From Aplectana chamaeleonis (Eukaryota; Nematoda; Chromadorea; Rhabditida; Cosmocercidae), in NCBI GenBank assembly GCA_029168955.1, contig JAPDOI010000133.1, positions 745,001 through 809,000 on the forward strand: 64,000 nucleotides of DNA. Direction: 5' to 3'. The position numbers and the translations under genes are program-made. This document shows positions 33,689 through 61,770 of this stretch, piece after piece. Under the pieces are notes generated by a model. The model was not told the origin of the DNA and did no database searches. It was given only the letters and a program-made list of their open reading frames with translations. How positions within the stretch are numbered: position 1 is the stretch's first letter; the number at the start of each line of letters is the position of its first letter.

Positions 33689-36600
33689 TCATGGAAGTGT
33701 GCAGAGGCCTTCACTTGGTGAACAAGTGGCTCTTGGTGGGCACTGAGAGCATGAATTTCCGACGGAGTAGATGACCTCACCAGGATAGTTCCCCCTGAAA
33801 CGAATGTATTCACCACTTGACGTAACTGTATACTAAGATTTTGAAACGGAAATACCTTGGGGTGTAGCGACAAACAACTGTGTAGGTGTTCTCACACTTC
33901 ACAATCGCACATCCCAGTTTGTGTGTATGTGCCCAGCCCATCTGAAAGAAATTTGGTCCAGATATCCAGCAAACATTCCCTCGAATATTCCTTTGAAATT
34001 TGTGATTGGATAGATTCAGCGTTTACACTTCTTGTCGCAAAAGCGGCGACTCGCTCAAACTCTCCTCAACTCGTCGTAAAAAAACATCAGGGAAAAACGG
34101 CTCTTTCAAAACTTATTTACAGAAACGATGTGCCACTATGGACACGGCGGCGCTCGCATGAATCGATATTGGCAGGGTTGTGGTCCGTAACAGGATTTCG
34201 CAATCAGATCGAGACGAATCCACTCTCGCAGGCTCTAACTCTCGATTTGCAAATGCTTCTTCAAGTACCTAAAGGCTAGGTTTGGTCACATTTAGACTTT
34301 TTCAGAATGTATTTACTTGTTTAACTATTTATTTATTTATTTAATACGTCCAATAGACGCGCATCATAAATACAGAAGTTAAACAGTAAACGGAACCGAG
34401 CGGTCATCATGGATGGGAACCCCACTGTGTCGCGGTGATAAATCATATTATGGCTGGCTTAGTGTTGTTAAACAGTCATAAGGTTAGTGCGGTGCTATTA
34501 TTCCCAGGATAGAAGAGCGAACAATTTGGTAGCAGTTAGTTAGGCTGACGTAGACTTGGTGAACCCCATGTAGAAGTTTTGTAAGCTATGAGCAGTAAAG
34601 CATGAAGGAAGTGGAGTGTAAGTGAAGAATTAGGGCATTCACAGCATGATCAGCCCTGCAAAATGTCGATATTTCTACGGAATGTGGGTGGTCGTCTCGA
34701 CGACTCGCGGTCCCTCACAGCTGCTCCTTTGATTGCCTTCGAACCCTATTTACATATTACTGTTTTGAAATTACTGTTTTGAACAATATACTCTTCAGCT
34801 CTCAATTGACTCTATTACTCACCGATCAAAACCACCGAGAACTCGTTCATCCTGCCGGACAACTAGTCCGGGACAGAAGAATTGTTTCTCAGGACTGATG
34901 TTCTAGCCATGCACCAGCGGAAATGACAAGGCAACCGTCATTAATGGACACCCTCATTGTGTTGGGGCACTCCAAAAGGAGCAGTTGTCACAGGAAAATG
35001 AAGCGGAAAGCCACACCGAGCACTTATACACGCCGCGGCGCTGTGTGCTGTTTCGCTGTGAGACTTATCCGAGTGGACATTTGCGTAGTTCCACCAGCAG
35101 ATTCCTGTCTGTTCCTCAGGTGCATTATGCGCTCTTAGGACACCCTTGCCGGCAGGTGCGGGGTTTGGATTCCTCTTGGTTAATCTGGTTTCTGATTCTC
35201 CAAATTCCATAATATCTTAACACATTTAGTTTGGACGTCTTTTTTTGAAATAGCTCACTAATTCTGTTGCTTGCTAGGCTTGCTCGGTTTTAAACGTGCG
35301 TATTAGCGATGAAGGGTTTTCACTTCTCTGTGTTTTCTCTGATAATGTTGGACTCCTCATAGATTTGATAATTATTTGTTGTTTTTCTTTTTTTCATCAA
35401 TAAGATTTCCCTGAAATGATTTTTGATGTTTTTTCTGTTAATTACCGCACCCTGAGTTCGAAATGAAATAATGACTGATTGCTTCTTCCAGGTTAATTTT
35501 TTTCAAAACATAAAAAGGTACAAAATGACTGCAATCAGATGTGAGAAAGATTTACAATAAGTTTGCAATGGGGGAGCAAAATTTGGGCAAAATGCAATTG
35601 AACTGCCCAAGCTGCGGCAATGCCGCCGTGAAATGTTTTCATTCCGCGGGTGCATAATTTTGGCCTAGGGCGTCAAAGTGCGTTTCTGATGTTTAAACGT
35701 ATTTTCGGTAACAAACGATGGCAAAATTAAGTGTTTGAACGGTAAACTTTCAAAAAGAAACCATCTTAGGCGTCACTTCTAAAGCGTTTAGCCCTTTATA
35801 CACTTGAAATCGCTCTAATATACCTTTCACACTATTCTGTGAGGGTACTGAGTCTCTTTTTCGTTGTCATGCTTCAACAACGAGCGTTATTCATCAAAGC
35901 ATCCGGTAGCGGGAAGTAGAAGCACTAAGCCAGTACTCCTGTCTCATGTCGCTCACCCTTGTGAAGGAGGTGATTGGTGTTCCCACATGATGTTCCCTGA
36001 ATGTCACCTTCATGCCGGGGCCGTCAGCTACTCGCACAACTCTCCACCACGATTTCACAGCCTCAAATTCGAACATATCAATTTTGGAAAGCTCAAGCGA
36101 TTATCAAGGTGTATGCTGCCTCAGCCATGGCTGGTTCCCAGTCAGTGAAAATAGTGGCGTCTATACGAGCAAAGTTCTCTCCAACGCCGTTTCGTGACGT
36201 GCCCGGGGATCTGACGGCTGGACATCCTTTAGCGTACTGAAGTGCTTGTGTTTCCAAATCGCAGTTGTATCTCTGCAAAGTTTAGGGGTTTTTCCAACTT
36301 TCTAAATAGAACATTGTACTTCACTCACCATAAATCTCATGTTGGCTGCTTTTGGTAGGAGACTACCAGTATTCTTAGCGACTTGTCCTAACGCTAGGAT
36401 ACTTCTGAACATACCATTTCACATTGTGAATTGTGCACTTACCCTTTGACGAACGATGCTGGTTCAGGGAGACCGAGTCCCTGGCAATGTGTGAAGTCGC
36501 ACTTACGCATCGGGAGCTTGCCCCTGACAAGAACGTGAGCGTACCTTCGATAGTTGTGCATGTCGCGGAAGCGGAACCTCAGAGTGTCTGTCATTCCTTT

Positions 36601-39600
36601 ATTATCCTGACATCTTGCAGTCTCAGCTGAAATCAGTTGAAGGGGTATCAATGCGGCACTTAGGAATTTCAACGATTGGCGCTAATAAAAAGTCTTTTGG
36701 CAAAAGCTTGCTGAAGTTCAACCTGGTGATGGGTTCAGCGTTACCACTGGAGGGCCGGGCGTTGTGGGTACGAAAGTTGTGATACACAATTCGGTGTCTA
36801 CTTCACACGTTGACGATGAATATGTAGTGCATTGTGCGTTTGAAGAACAACCATTTCCATTATTGTAAATGACGTCCCCTGTTTTCAACACCCTAGAACA
36901 TCAAGACTTTACGCAAACTCCATCGACAATCTCCGCATATAATAACCCACGCGTGATTATAGATACAGGCTACAGATGCGATACTTCCACAGGTAACTTC
37001 TGAGCAACCGACAGCTATAGTGGAAGCGTAGATCAGCTGTGATATATGTGTATCAAGAGATCGAACTATCTCTATTAAAACAACAATGCCGAAGACTCCC
37101 GTCAGACTTGAACAATGAACCGTCTGAGTCCGCCTGACCGCGGGATTGAAGAAGCACAAAATATGCATTCGTTAGGACCAACAAGCGTAGGTAAAGCAGA
37201 GCGCAGGCGACGACAGCAGGGCTCCGAAAGTCGCAGTCGGCGGCAAAAATGCGTTCATTTGATGTGGAAAATTCGCATGTCGTTTGGGTGGAAAGCAGGC
37301 GACTGGAGACGCTTGCGGTGGGGACGCAGAGGGACTCAGTGAGTGCATTGCCTCTGCCCGTGTACGCTCGTGAGACATAATTATCGACTAGCTGCACTGC
37401 GGATGCACACAGATGGACGCAGACGAATTCGTCGGGAGGTGTTCCCTCATTCGTCTCCGACGATTCTGGTGTGTATTGACTGGGCAGGACTCAGCCGATC
37501 GACCAACTCTGACGAGGCCAAAGACAAACATTTGAAAACTCCTCCATATTCTTGCCAGCTTCGTACACGTTTCCGTTAGGCCACTGAATATTAGACACTT
37601 GCGTTGTCCACTCTGACGCCTTTGCATCTATTTGAATGTTTTCTCCACTGAGATTCAAAACAAAATTGTAGCTTGATCATGTAAAAAATTGCAGTACTGT
37701 GGCAATATAAAAAACCAACTGGGCGAAGTTGACCGCGTGTCCACCCACGGTGAAAGCAGCAGTTGGACAGCCTTGCAACCTGGTCCGCGCCAAAGTCTCC
37801 AGCTCGCAGCTCCATTTCTGAATATGGTAAAATGATTGAAGCTACCGAGCTGGTTACGTGCAGTGTGTTTACCAAGACTGCGAAAACCTTCCGGAGACCA
37901 AGTCACGCGACTAGCAAATGCTACTTAACGGTATCGCACGATTCTGTATCGTAACCATTCACGACACGATTCGTGATACACTCTGTACACAACCTTCACT
38001 AGATGGCCTTCACTACTCTGAGAAAACTCGCCGCGAATCTCCCGCACACCTGCCGACTCGTAGCCTATCAGGCGCCGACTCGGCAGGTTCAAGGCGCCGA
38101 CTCGGCAGGTTCTAGGCGCCGACTCGGCAGGTTCAAGGCGCCGACTCGGCAGGTTCTAGGCGCCGACTCGGCAGGTTCAAGGCGCCGCCTCGGCAGGTTC
38201 AAGGCGCCGACTCGGCAGGTTCAAAGGGCCGACTGAATATTTCTTATACTAGAAGAATGAATTTCATGCTTCCCGGCTGGCAAGCTTGTCCAGCTACAAA
38301 AGTTTGGGAAGCGAGATAAAGCCCTCTATCGTTTCTGCCTCACCTCACATAAAGAAGGCAATCCCGCTCGAAGGCACTTCAGTCAATGACAGGGGCGCTC
38401 TGGAACTTGGTCTGACAAGTCGTCTGTCCACCCAGCACAGAGGCGTAGCGTAGGCCGCGCGGGTTCGATCAGTCGTTCAACGTGCGCATTCCCGGTACAC
38501 TACCGGAACAGTTTTGTGGTGTAGGTGATCCAATGGAAGAAAATTGCGCTTCGCCGCATTGCTGTGGTAAAAGTCTATGGGAAAACTATGTTCTACCAGG
38601 TTGTTCAATAAGTTTTGTCGTTCAACAAGGAAAACACAACTTTATGGTTCAAAATACACTTTATTATTCAGTATAATCTCCTGAACATTAATACCACTTC
38701 AAAAAAACCAAAGAAAATCTCATTTATAGTGATGAATCGACGCACAAACCCTTTTTATATTTTTTAAAACGCTCCAAATGTTGCTGAGAAAGTCGCATGC
38801 GAATGTGTTTTTGTTCCATTGTTAGTGAATGCGGCACCCATTGTGCACACAGCTTTCTAAAAACTAAAATTTCACTCAAAATATGGCTCACACTGCCTAA
38901 TGAGAAGTGTAGAGCCTCTACTAAATTTCTCTCAGTCAATCGACGATCTTGCAAGACAATATCCTGTATTTTGGCTATGATTTCTGGTGTTTATGCGCTT
39001 TTTGGACGTCCTTCACGTGGATTGTCTTCAAGGCCTGTACGACCACGTTTGAATTCAACAACCCACCTTTCTACTGTTCTAATTGTAGGTGATTAATCAT
39101 TATACTTTTTCAACATTCGTTCGTGAAATTTTTTTTTTGGTGCTACACCTTCCAAAAATAAGAATTTTACCACTGCACGATCATCAATTTTTTCCATTGC
39201 TGTGACTTCCTGACACTAAATGGACTGTAAACAAAGAATGAATTGACAGATTGAAATGAGACTTTACATATGATTTCGGTTTCCAATCTAGTCTGACGCA
39301 TGGGCCAGGCGGCTGGCTGTGTGGGGTTGGCGGCCTCACTGGAGAATGCGGTTTCGATTCGCGCGGGTGATCTACCGCCGCAGCCCCGTCCATTCATCAG
39401 ACTAAAATTATTGTGCGAACTCTACGTTCATATGAAGAGTTTACGAACGTTACAAAAATTTTGGGCTAGTAGCAACGCCCTCTTGTCGAACGACAAAACT
39501 TATTGAACAACCTGGTACGTTGAGGTATGTTCTTTAGAAGGTGCAAAAACTGAGAAAGCAGAATTTTTTTCATCATCATTCATCATCATCATCGGCAAGA

Positions 39601-41623
39601 ACATCATCTTCCCACAACGCTTGTACCTTCACATATTTCACCCTATAATTTTTGATTTCATCGTTTTTACACATTCTAAGGAACATACGTCAACGTGAAA
39701 AATAGCTTTCCGATAGATTTCACCACAACAAGGCCATTGTTGTACTCTGCCACAGCCCTGTCGCGGTCGCAGACCTGAGCGACGTCGCAGTCTCTGAAGG
39801 CCAGTTGTGCTGTGCCGTACACCAGTCCTGCGACGCGACCGGCGCATGCAGTGTTCCTGCGACAGCTCTTTTCATGGTGAAAGTGTGGGTCCCGACACGA
39901 TTCGTAGATGAGCGAGCCTGTCGCGGTCGCAGACTGGAGGTATAACATTGGCCCAATGCGGTGAAGCGCAATTTTGAAGGTCGTCGTCATTTATGATGTG
40001 CCGTCTGCAGTGGCGCAAGCAAAACACCATAATTGACGCCGGATGTCAGGCGTAGATTTAACCGCTTGTCGAGACGTTGAAGTGAGAAAACTACATAACC
40101 GAACACAGAGAAAGATAAAGGAGAAAACAAGCACCTTTGCAGGAAAAATGGTGAAGTGAGGCATATATTGTAGAATTTCAACTGGTGAAGTGAAGCGGTT
40201 ATCATCAATGTTATCAGGATTTCACGAAACATTTAAAGCCACTATTGACGATTTGGCCTCATTAAGATTTTGAATAATAACCCAGTTCAGTTGGGGTCGC
40301 GGCAGATACGCGGCAGGTTTGCGGCAGATACGCGGCAGGTTTGCGGCAGAGTAACATCGCGGTAGGTTGGCGGCAGATACGCGGCAGGCTCGCACCAGCT
40401 CCAGAGTTAATACTAAAAGAACATCGCGGTGCCGAGGTGTTGGCGGCAGGTTCGAGGTTCGCGGTAGGTGTGCGGGAGATAGGCGGCAGGCACTAGGTTC
40501 GCGGTAGGTTCACGGCTCGTTCGCGGCGACTTTTCTCAGAGTAAGAGCACATCTCCCCTCCGTCTCTTGCATCAGGGGGGGGCAGATGTGGGGAGCCGCC
40601 CGCAAAGACTATGAAGTGCCCGATGGGTGCGAGGGTGCTGTCAATCAGCTTCAATAAAGGCATTCCGGCGGGCATGTTAAGTTGTGCGGGCAATCGTGAA
40701 GAGCGCACTGCATCTCAGGAACTTACAGCATCAAGCAAACTTCTTGCAAGAACGGTGTTTTATCGCGGTTTCCACGCGACAAAGAGCCGCAATGTCATAG
40801 TCTGCTTCAACACCCATGAGACGAGTTTCAAAGAAAGTTTTCGTGTAACTCAGTGAGGCAAACACAATGGCTTGTAAGAATTTTTTTCGTAATTGGGAGT
40901 CAGAAAGGACAATTCGATTTTAGAGTAAGAACATTACGACTTGAACTGTGACCAGCTACGTATTGGGACGAATGTTTTACGACAATGCATTAGTCAGGAT
41001 GTATGTGATGGATTGTTGCATTACCTATACGCTACACCAACACAGCGAGTGCCAGAGGCTATTTCCGGGTAGATGCAGGCACGCAACTGGATCAGAAGAT
41101 ATCTGGGTGGAGTTTTAGGGAACCTCTCTAAGCTGAATGCGCACCCAGGCAATTACTTATAGGGGGCTGAACTTATCGCTAGCATGTACACTTCAGAAGG
41201 CATTGTTATGGATGCGATCGATTGTGCTAATTTCTGACCTGATTGAACCAAGTCAGTAACTTACCATCTTATAGATATTTCCGCCTCTTGGCAAAGGTTT
41301 GTCGTCTTTGTCCCTTATTACGCCTCTGGCGAGTGCTGAACGTTGATTGTTTTGAACGTTTAACGTATCCTGTCGGACAAAGTCACTCATTCCTACATCT
41401 TCGCAACCGGAAGCTGCAAAATGTTAAAGTTTTTTTTTGTCTCAGGTTTATAGACCCACAGTTCAACCTACATGATCGATAGCCATCTGCGTAGCAAGGT
41501 GCCAGCACCTTCAATACAAAATGATAGCCAACACTACATTCTTAGGTAGTATCATTATTGAGCAAACGGAATACCTACCGGTGCTAAAACGAAAAGAAAT
41601 TTTAAGCAAGTGGATGCCCACAT
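33689..41623 (-). CDS. double-CAP secreted protein, gene B (intact frame)
   Basis: Paralogue of gene A with the same 13 exons: 41579-41623 (signal peptide MWASTCLKFLFVLAP), 41472-41508, 41265-41413, 37720-37817, 37530-37671, 36951-37036, 36723-36892, 36545-36626, 36329-36404, 36120-36272, 35957-36061, 33856-33941, 33689-33794. They sum to 1,335 bases, all phases agree, 444 residues. Domain 1 lacks the first cavity histidine (VQNNQRSALA where HN is usual) but keeps GENIQ, and its CAP signatures are degenerate. Domain 2 keeps DMHNYRRS, GVGENFAR, MGWAHTHKLGC and VVCRYTPRGNYPG. The linker is CITTFVPTTPGPPVV. Exon 10 ends GAG|GCAGCA, a GC donor, where gene A has GT. The size fits known two-domain ASPs. 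Predicted secreted; host-interaction role is family knowledge, not shown here. Confidence 0.93.
34885..35665. mobile_element. degenerate copy of the 58127 MITE in CAP gene B intron 11
   Basis: CACTTATACACGCCGCGGCG, CCAAAAGGAGCAGT, TTCCACCAGCAGATT and the right end ATTCCGCGGGTGCATAATTT correspond to matching words in 58127-58618. It is longer and diverged, so the borders are approximate. Confidence 0.5.
38071..38235. repeat. 22-bp tandem repeat, 7-8 copies
   Basis: GGCGCCGACTCGGCAGGTTC plus two bases recurs at 38071, 38093, 38115 and onward with few mismatches. It lies in the expanded third intron of CAP gene B (3.4 kb, against 309 bases in gene A). Confidence 0.92.
38596..39515. mobile_element. 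mariner element, internally deleted
   Basis: TA|CCAGGTTGTTCAATAAGTTT at the left and AAACTTATTGAACAACCTGG|TA at the right are terminal inverted repeats with TA duplication. At 920 bases it is about 400 short of a complete mariner. It sits in intron 3 of CAP gene B. Confidence 0.93.
38724..39195 (-). pseudogene. mariner transposase, N-terminal remnant
   Basis: Starts MEKIDDRAVVKFLFLEGV. The helix-turn-helix and linker follow (TVERWVVEFKRGRTGLEDNP, REGRPKSA, QDRRLTERNLVEALHFSLGS, VSHILSEIL, WVPHSLTMEQK). Two in-frame TAA stops occur (after KYND and after PKSA). At the first catalytic motif the frame shows FITINE where VTVDE is typical, and the rest of the DDD domain is deleted. Confidence 0.88.
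40295..40525. repeat. degenerate GCGGCAG repeat
   Basis: Irregular tandem copies of CGCGGCAGGTTTGCGGCAGA and variants, resembling in sequence the CGGCAGGTT part of the 22-mer at 38071. Also within CAP gene B intron 3. Confidence 0.7.
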
Positions 41624-42735
41624 GCTGACTGTTTGTCGTGCTGCGAACTATCAGTGCTACTAGTTATGGTCATGATTGACGGGAGGAGCCGTGAACGTCG
41701 ACATGTGGGATGGGGACGAACAAAGCCGCTCTGATTGAAAAAGCTGATGTTATTGGATTTGTGTCCATGAGTGATGTGTCAACTGCCTAGAAATAATTGC
41801 GTGATCTCGAGGCAAACCATGTGATACGCTCTCGTGACGACATCTTCCATCATAATTGATGAGAACACGGATAACAAGAATCGGTGAAGGTATGCGTTCG
41901 AGAAGAAAGGAAAAACGAGATGATAAAGAGAAGGAGGTCTAGAAGTAATGGCGTCCCTGATGATGTATAAACCCGTGGGTTAAGAGAGTCTCATAGGAAG
42001 GGCTGGAACATGATCGCCGTCGAATATCGTGCACATAGTCACGGAGGAAGTGCCTGCGGTATCGTCGAAAACCAACGTAATAGAGAGCACTCCTCTGCCA
42101 AGATTACCCTACGCCAGTCGTTAATTACGGTGAGTGTCTGTCGTATGAAACACACCTAATCTGGTTCCCTCACTGGTTTACATGCATGGCCGACGTCATC
42201 ATCATGACAACACAAACCACACTTTTCTATTGGAAAGTCTATTTCCTAAATGCCGCGTCATCCATATCACATGTTCGCTTGCCCGCTTCGGTCTCAGGCT
42301 TCCTGTAAGGGCAGTCGATTATAACTAGAGGAGTCGATAATAACTAGCCGCTTTCATTCGATAGCTGAAATGCGAGATAGTGTCTTATGCGAGATCTACC
42401 AGTGCGCAAAGTTATAGTAACGGTATCATCATTTCCTTTGATCTGCTAGATCATATGAAGACTGAGTTGAAGAAGATTTTGGAGTGAAAATTTCCCGGTG
42501 GTGGTAAGGGAAAAACCACCTGACGGTCGAAAAGCCGCGGAGAAAGTGATATAGGTTGGGTAGGTTTGAGCGCGTCTTACAAAGTCATGGAGCTAGTGGG
42601 GTCGTTTGGCTTTGTAAATGAGAGGCGTTCCGTCTTGCCACAGCGAAGACTCCTTTCATTCAACCAACAGCGGTACTCTGGAGGCCGTTCGGCCAGATAT
42701 TTGAGCGGATCTTTTCTGTACCACTCCTAGTTCCC
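41624..42735. promoter_or_regulatory. upstream region of CAP gene B
   Basis: The block conserved with gene A (see 29299) occupies about 41624-41740. GATGATAAAGAGAAGGAGG near 41920 also has a counterpart upstream of gene A, with extra sequence between. Beyond this I see no gene. Confidence 0.45.
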
Positions 42736-42739
42736 TTAA

Positions 42740-43223
42740 AGGCAGTGTTCACGATGAAAATCGTTTTCTGTTTCTCCGCCTATCTTGAAAACGGCCCCAT
42801 GCTGATTTCAGTGATGTCTCTGAATTCGTACAAGACCTTCTGGGAAAGGAGTTATGGTCCCTCAAAGATTGAGCTAAGGAAACATGGTGAACGAGTTTTC
42901 CGAGGCTTCTAACCTCCGTCTTTTGCAGCCGATCTACGCGAGCTTACCTGAGTAAAGAAAAATGTTGAGAATGAAGGGAAGAACGGGGCTAATGATTGGA
43001 AATCATCGCTCATCTCACGGTCTCGAGCATTCATTTGTTCACGTCGGTGGGCGTGGAAAGTGCATCTGGGTGTGACGAGCTGACGGGTGTCCAACTTTGG
43101 GGCGGTAGGGGACCGTTCCGAGCTCATTTTTCATAGTTTTTTCAACGTTAGGGTTGCGCTAGGCCCCGTAGCTGCCGATCTCCACCAAAAAATCAGACAT
43201 GCTTTTTATAGTGGACACTGCCT
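42740..43223. mobile_element. 484-bp element with TTAA duplication
   Basis: TTAA|AGGCAGTGTTCACGATG at the left, GTGGACACTGCCT|TTAA at the right. TTAA target duplication is typical of piggyBac-type insertion. Interior words (TGATTTCAGTGATGTCTCTG, GTTATGGTCCCTCAAAGATT) recur at 56110-56220. A 220-bp relative is at 51303-51522. Confidence 0.75.
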
Positions 43224-43639
43224 TTAAGAGTGTTCGGAAACACTTCTTTGTATTCAGGACATACAAAGAATTGTGTGGCGAATGGGTGTTATCTCCTTGT
43301 GGTCCGATACCAGTCCTGAGTACAATGCCAATCCCGAAGAATCAAATCGGCAGACTCCCGACAGATAGGATGACCTGTTAATGCGACTCTTAACTTAAAC
43401 TGCATTCTGTTATAAAGATATATTAACAACAATACCAAATAAGTAGCATAAAAACCAGCGCCATCAACCTGGACTTCCCTCAGTTAATCAGTACGCATCC
43501 CGACTCTAGTATGGATATTACTACACGAGCAAATATGATTCGTTTATAATACAAAGTGAGTATGAAGAGAACTTGGAGGAAGAGATAAAGAAAGGGGAAG
43601 TAGATATTCCAGAAAAGAGAAACACCGCTGAATCGCTAT

Positions 43640-43800
43640 AATTTCGGAGTCAAATTCCGGACCTAATTTGCAGACTACCGCTGTTGTATCACGCAACACG
43701 ATGGCAATCATGATGGGAGAAAGGGTAATCGTGCCGGGACCAAGTGGCCCTAGCACGATTTTCATCCTGTTTCGACGATCGATAACCGGGGTCGTGGCCA
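43640..43800. mobile_element. MITE, CGGCACGATTA family, copy 1
   Basis: AATTCCGGACCTAATTTGCAG, ACTACCGCTGTTGTAT and GTAATCGTGCCGGGACC match the segments at 46040-46210 and 61605-61770. Self-complementary centre. Confidence 0.6.
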
Positions 43801-45207
43801 TTGACCGGTTCATCGAGAGTGCTCGGCGTGAGCCAACTGTAATATAGGTGATGTAGCAACGTTGTAATGACCAGAAGCCCCAAAACCAAGCACGGCACGT
43901 CGTGAGAAAGAGAGTGACACAGAGCCACAGAATGGACGAGTTCGCTCGGTTGCGGCAGGGGTGGAGACTGATGACTCAGACTGCGCAGCCTGAGACAATT
44001 AGTCACGAGCGGGTCATGTGTGCTTCCGGTTTCGCTGCGGGACCGACCGCGACCTGGTGTCCTCGGCCATTCAGTAAGACGAGATAGCAAGAGCGAGCGA
44101 GTTGAAAAGTGACTGGTTGATTCTGACAACATCTTCTTCTTGATGCGCTTGTGGGTTATGATTGTTGGCCAAGAATTGGAAGGAGTCGTCCCGATACAAC
44201 ACTCGCTGGCTCTGCAGGGTCCACATTTTTTTTTGCATTTAGGCTATTTCCCTTTTGGAGGGATGTGTTGACGACATCAGCCGTTCACGAATCTTGATGC
44301 AGCTTCAAACTTCATTATAGTGTTAATTGATTTTGGCAAAGGGAAACATATCAGTTTAACAATGGGCACACCTTTTTTTGCGCAAAAGCATTGTCAGTTT
44401 CACCCCGTTACATCATATCGATCTTTACACACGATTTTGTGGGAAATTTTTTGCCCTATATTGTGGTCCAGGGGTTTCTCAACCTGTTCTTTTTACTACA
44501 ATGTCTTAATTATTATTTATTTACAGACACTGCTAGATAACGATTTATTTTTTATACAGATTCATATATATCCATGTTTAATACACCTTTTACAATAAGT
44601 ATGAGATCATTCGGTCAGATCAGTCTTTCAAAAAAGGAAATAAACAAAAACATAAAAAAGGCATTGAAATGCACACAATTCGGTACCATGTTTAGCCGTT
44701 TGTAAAAAGTAACGTTCTGTCCGCCAATCACCCGAAGTCGAAAGTCATAACATGACTGGCAGGCCCCAGCGGGGCGTTGTGACCGGCCTTTGCGGAGCTA
44801 CGACCCCCTGCGTTTGACTCTCAAACTTTTTGAAAAATGTCGGAAATTTTCAGTAACCCCTCCCTCGTAGATGAGAATTCAGCACGGAATTCTCACGAAC
44901 TCACACCTCAAATTAGCAGGTTTTCATTTTCGGTCAGAACCTTCAAGACCCCAATACCCCAGGCACGCCAGTGCATACGATCGCAACGCCGCTGGACCCT
45001 GATGAGTAGTTCAACCGTATATATTGATTTAATTCAGCTGTGTACTGGATTTTCATACAATGCACACACACATCTTACAAGTCTCGTAATGCTATTGATT
45101 TTTCGAGATAGTCGGAGTTCTGGTTTATCATGTCGAAAGTAGCATCGACCTGTTCCTGAAATTGACGGGAAGTTAAATGCTGGTTTTTTCTAGAAAATAA
45201 TGCGTTA
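43801..45207. other. no gene recognised
   Basis: A 147-codon minus frame (43689-44132) overlaps the MITE and contains one hydrophobic stretch, but without splice or family support I do not call it. 44400-44700 is AT-rich; 44837-45142 has a plus frame with no recognisable motif. Confidence 0.3.
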
Positions 45208-45319
45208 TTCGTCGCTCATCCTTCCGCTGCCGAGTGGCGCGATGAAGTGCAATCCTAATATCGATGGAGTTGCTCCGCTCTGTGTCGCACCGCTAGGCGG
45301 CGGGTGTATAAACGACGCC
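45208..45319. mobile_element. 112-bp MITE, TTA-flanked
   Basis: TTA|TTCGTCGCTCATCCTTCCGC at the left, GGCGGGTGTATAAACGACGCC|TTA at the right, in the same family as the next element and as 3693. Three-base TTA duplication suggests PIF/Harbinger-type origin. Confidence 0.7.
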
Positions 45320-45358
45320 TTAGGGCTCGCGCGGCGCCGCAGTATTGATGCTCCTTTA

Positions 45359-45494
45359 GGGGTCGTTCACACTTCCGCCGCCGAGCAGCGCGGCGAACTG
45401 TAGTTCTGTAATACTGATCGCGCCGTGCCGCATGGTCGATATGGTTGAAATGCACACCGCCGTGCCTCTCCACGGCGGAAGTATAAACGACGCC
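45359..45494. mobile_element. 136-bp MITE, neighbour of the previous one
   Basis: TTA|GGGGTCGTTCACACTTCCGC at the left and GCGGAAGTATAAACGACGCC at the right, followed by TCA. Inside are GCCGTGCCG words and GATCG. Confidence 0.75.
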
Positions 45495-45848
45495 TCACTG
45501 CATACTGCCGAGCCTTTCAACGGCGAGACTCTATTCTAACTCTCAGTCACATTTTGTTGCTAACGTCAATATAAAGTGGTAGAAATCACTCAGAAGCCTC
45601 TCAATTCAAACCGAATGGGGCTACAAGGGGGGTGCAGAATGCGAAGAGCCCCCAAGGAGTAGTTCACAAGCCATTCACCGTTCCAATTAATAGTTCAAAG
45701 CAAGAGCAGGAGTGAGTGTCCCGAAATAGGGTTCTGGCACGTTTTTTTTGAAGATTTCTTCCTCATTCCGGCTCTACATACTCTAGCTGCTAGGTCATCA
45801 ATCTAGGCAATATTTTTATGTAAAAAAAAAACATTGTGAACACTACCT

Positions 45849-61579
<15,731 letters not shown>

Positions 61580-61604
61580 CTGAAAGGAAATCATTGTTCC
61601 TAAC

Positions 61605-61770
61605 GGAGCCATAATCTGCTCCGCAGTTGCGGACAACCGTTGTTGCAACCCGCAGCACGATAATAATCGTGATGGGGCCACCGAGCTCCGGCACGATTAC
61701 TGTTTTTCACAGCTTGATCTCATCATGTTGCAAGCTGCAACAGCGGCTGTGGAGCGAAATTTCGTTCCGA
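61605..61770. mobile_element. MITE, CGGCACGATTA family, copy 3
   Basis: TAATCTGCTCCGCAGTTGCGG, ATAATAATCGTGATGGGGCC in pieces, CTCCGGCACGATTACTG and GCAACAGCGGCTGTGGAGCG correspond to 46040-46210. Confidence 0.65.

Noticed and set aside
36439..36540. Continuation of CAP gene B exon 8 beyond MHNYRR into ...LPEPASFVKG
   Set aside because: The GTACGC donor after CGAAG gives correct phase and restores the family sequence HNYRRSILALG; the longer reading gives different phases in the two paralogues.
37115..37400. Ser/Pro- and Arg-rich frames on both strands upstream of CAP gene B exon 6
   Set aside because: They fall in intron 5, which aligns with gene A intron 5 without keeping any frame.
39305..39375. 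tRNA-like stretch (TGGCTGTGTGG then GGTTTCGATTCGCGC)
   Set aside because: Box A and box B resemblance is loose, and I cannot fold a cloverleaf with an acceptor stem; it lies inside the mariner element.
43689..44132. 147-codon minus frame with one hydrophobic stretch
   Set aside because: Overlaps a MITE, no splice signals or family motifs, and other frames in the same GC-rich region are equally open.
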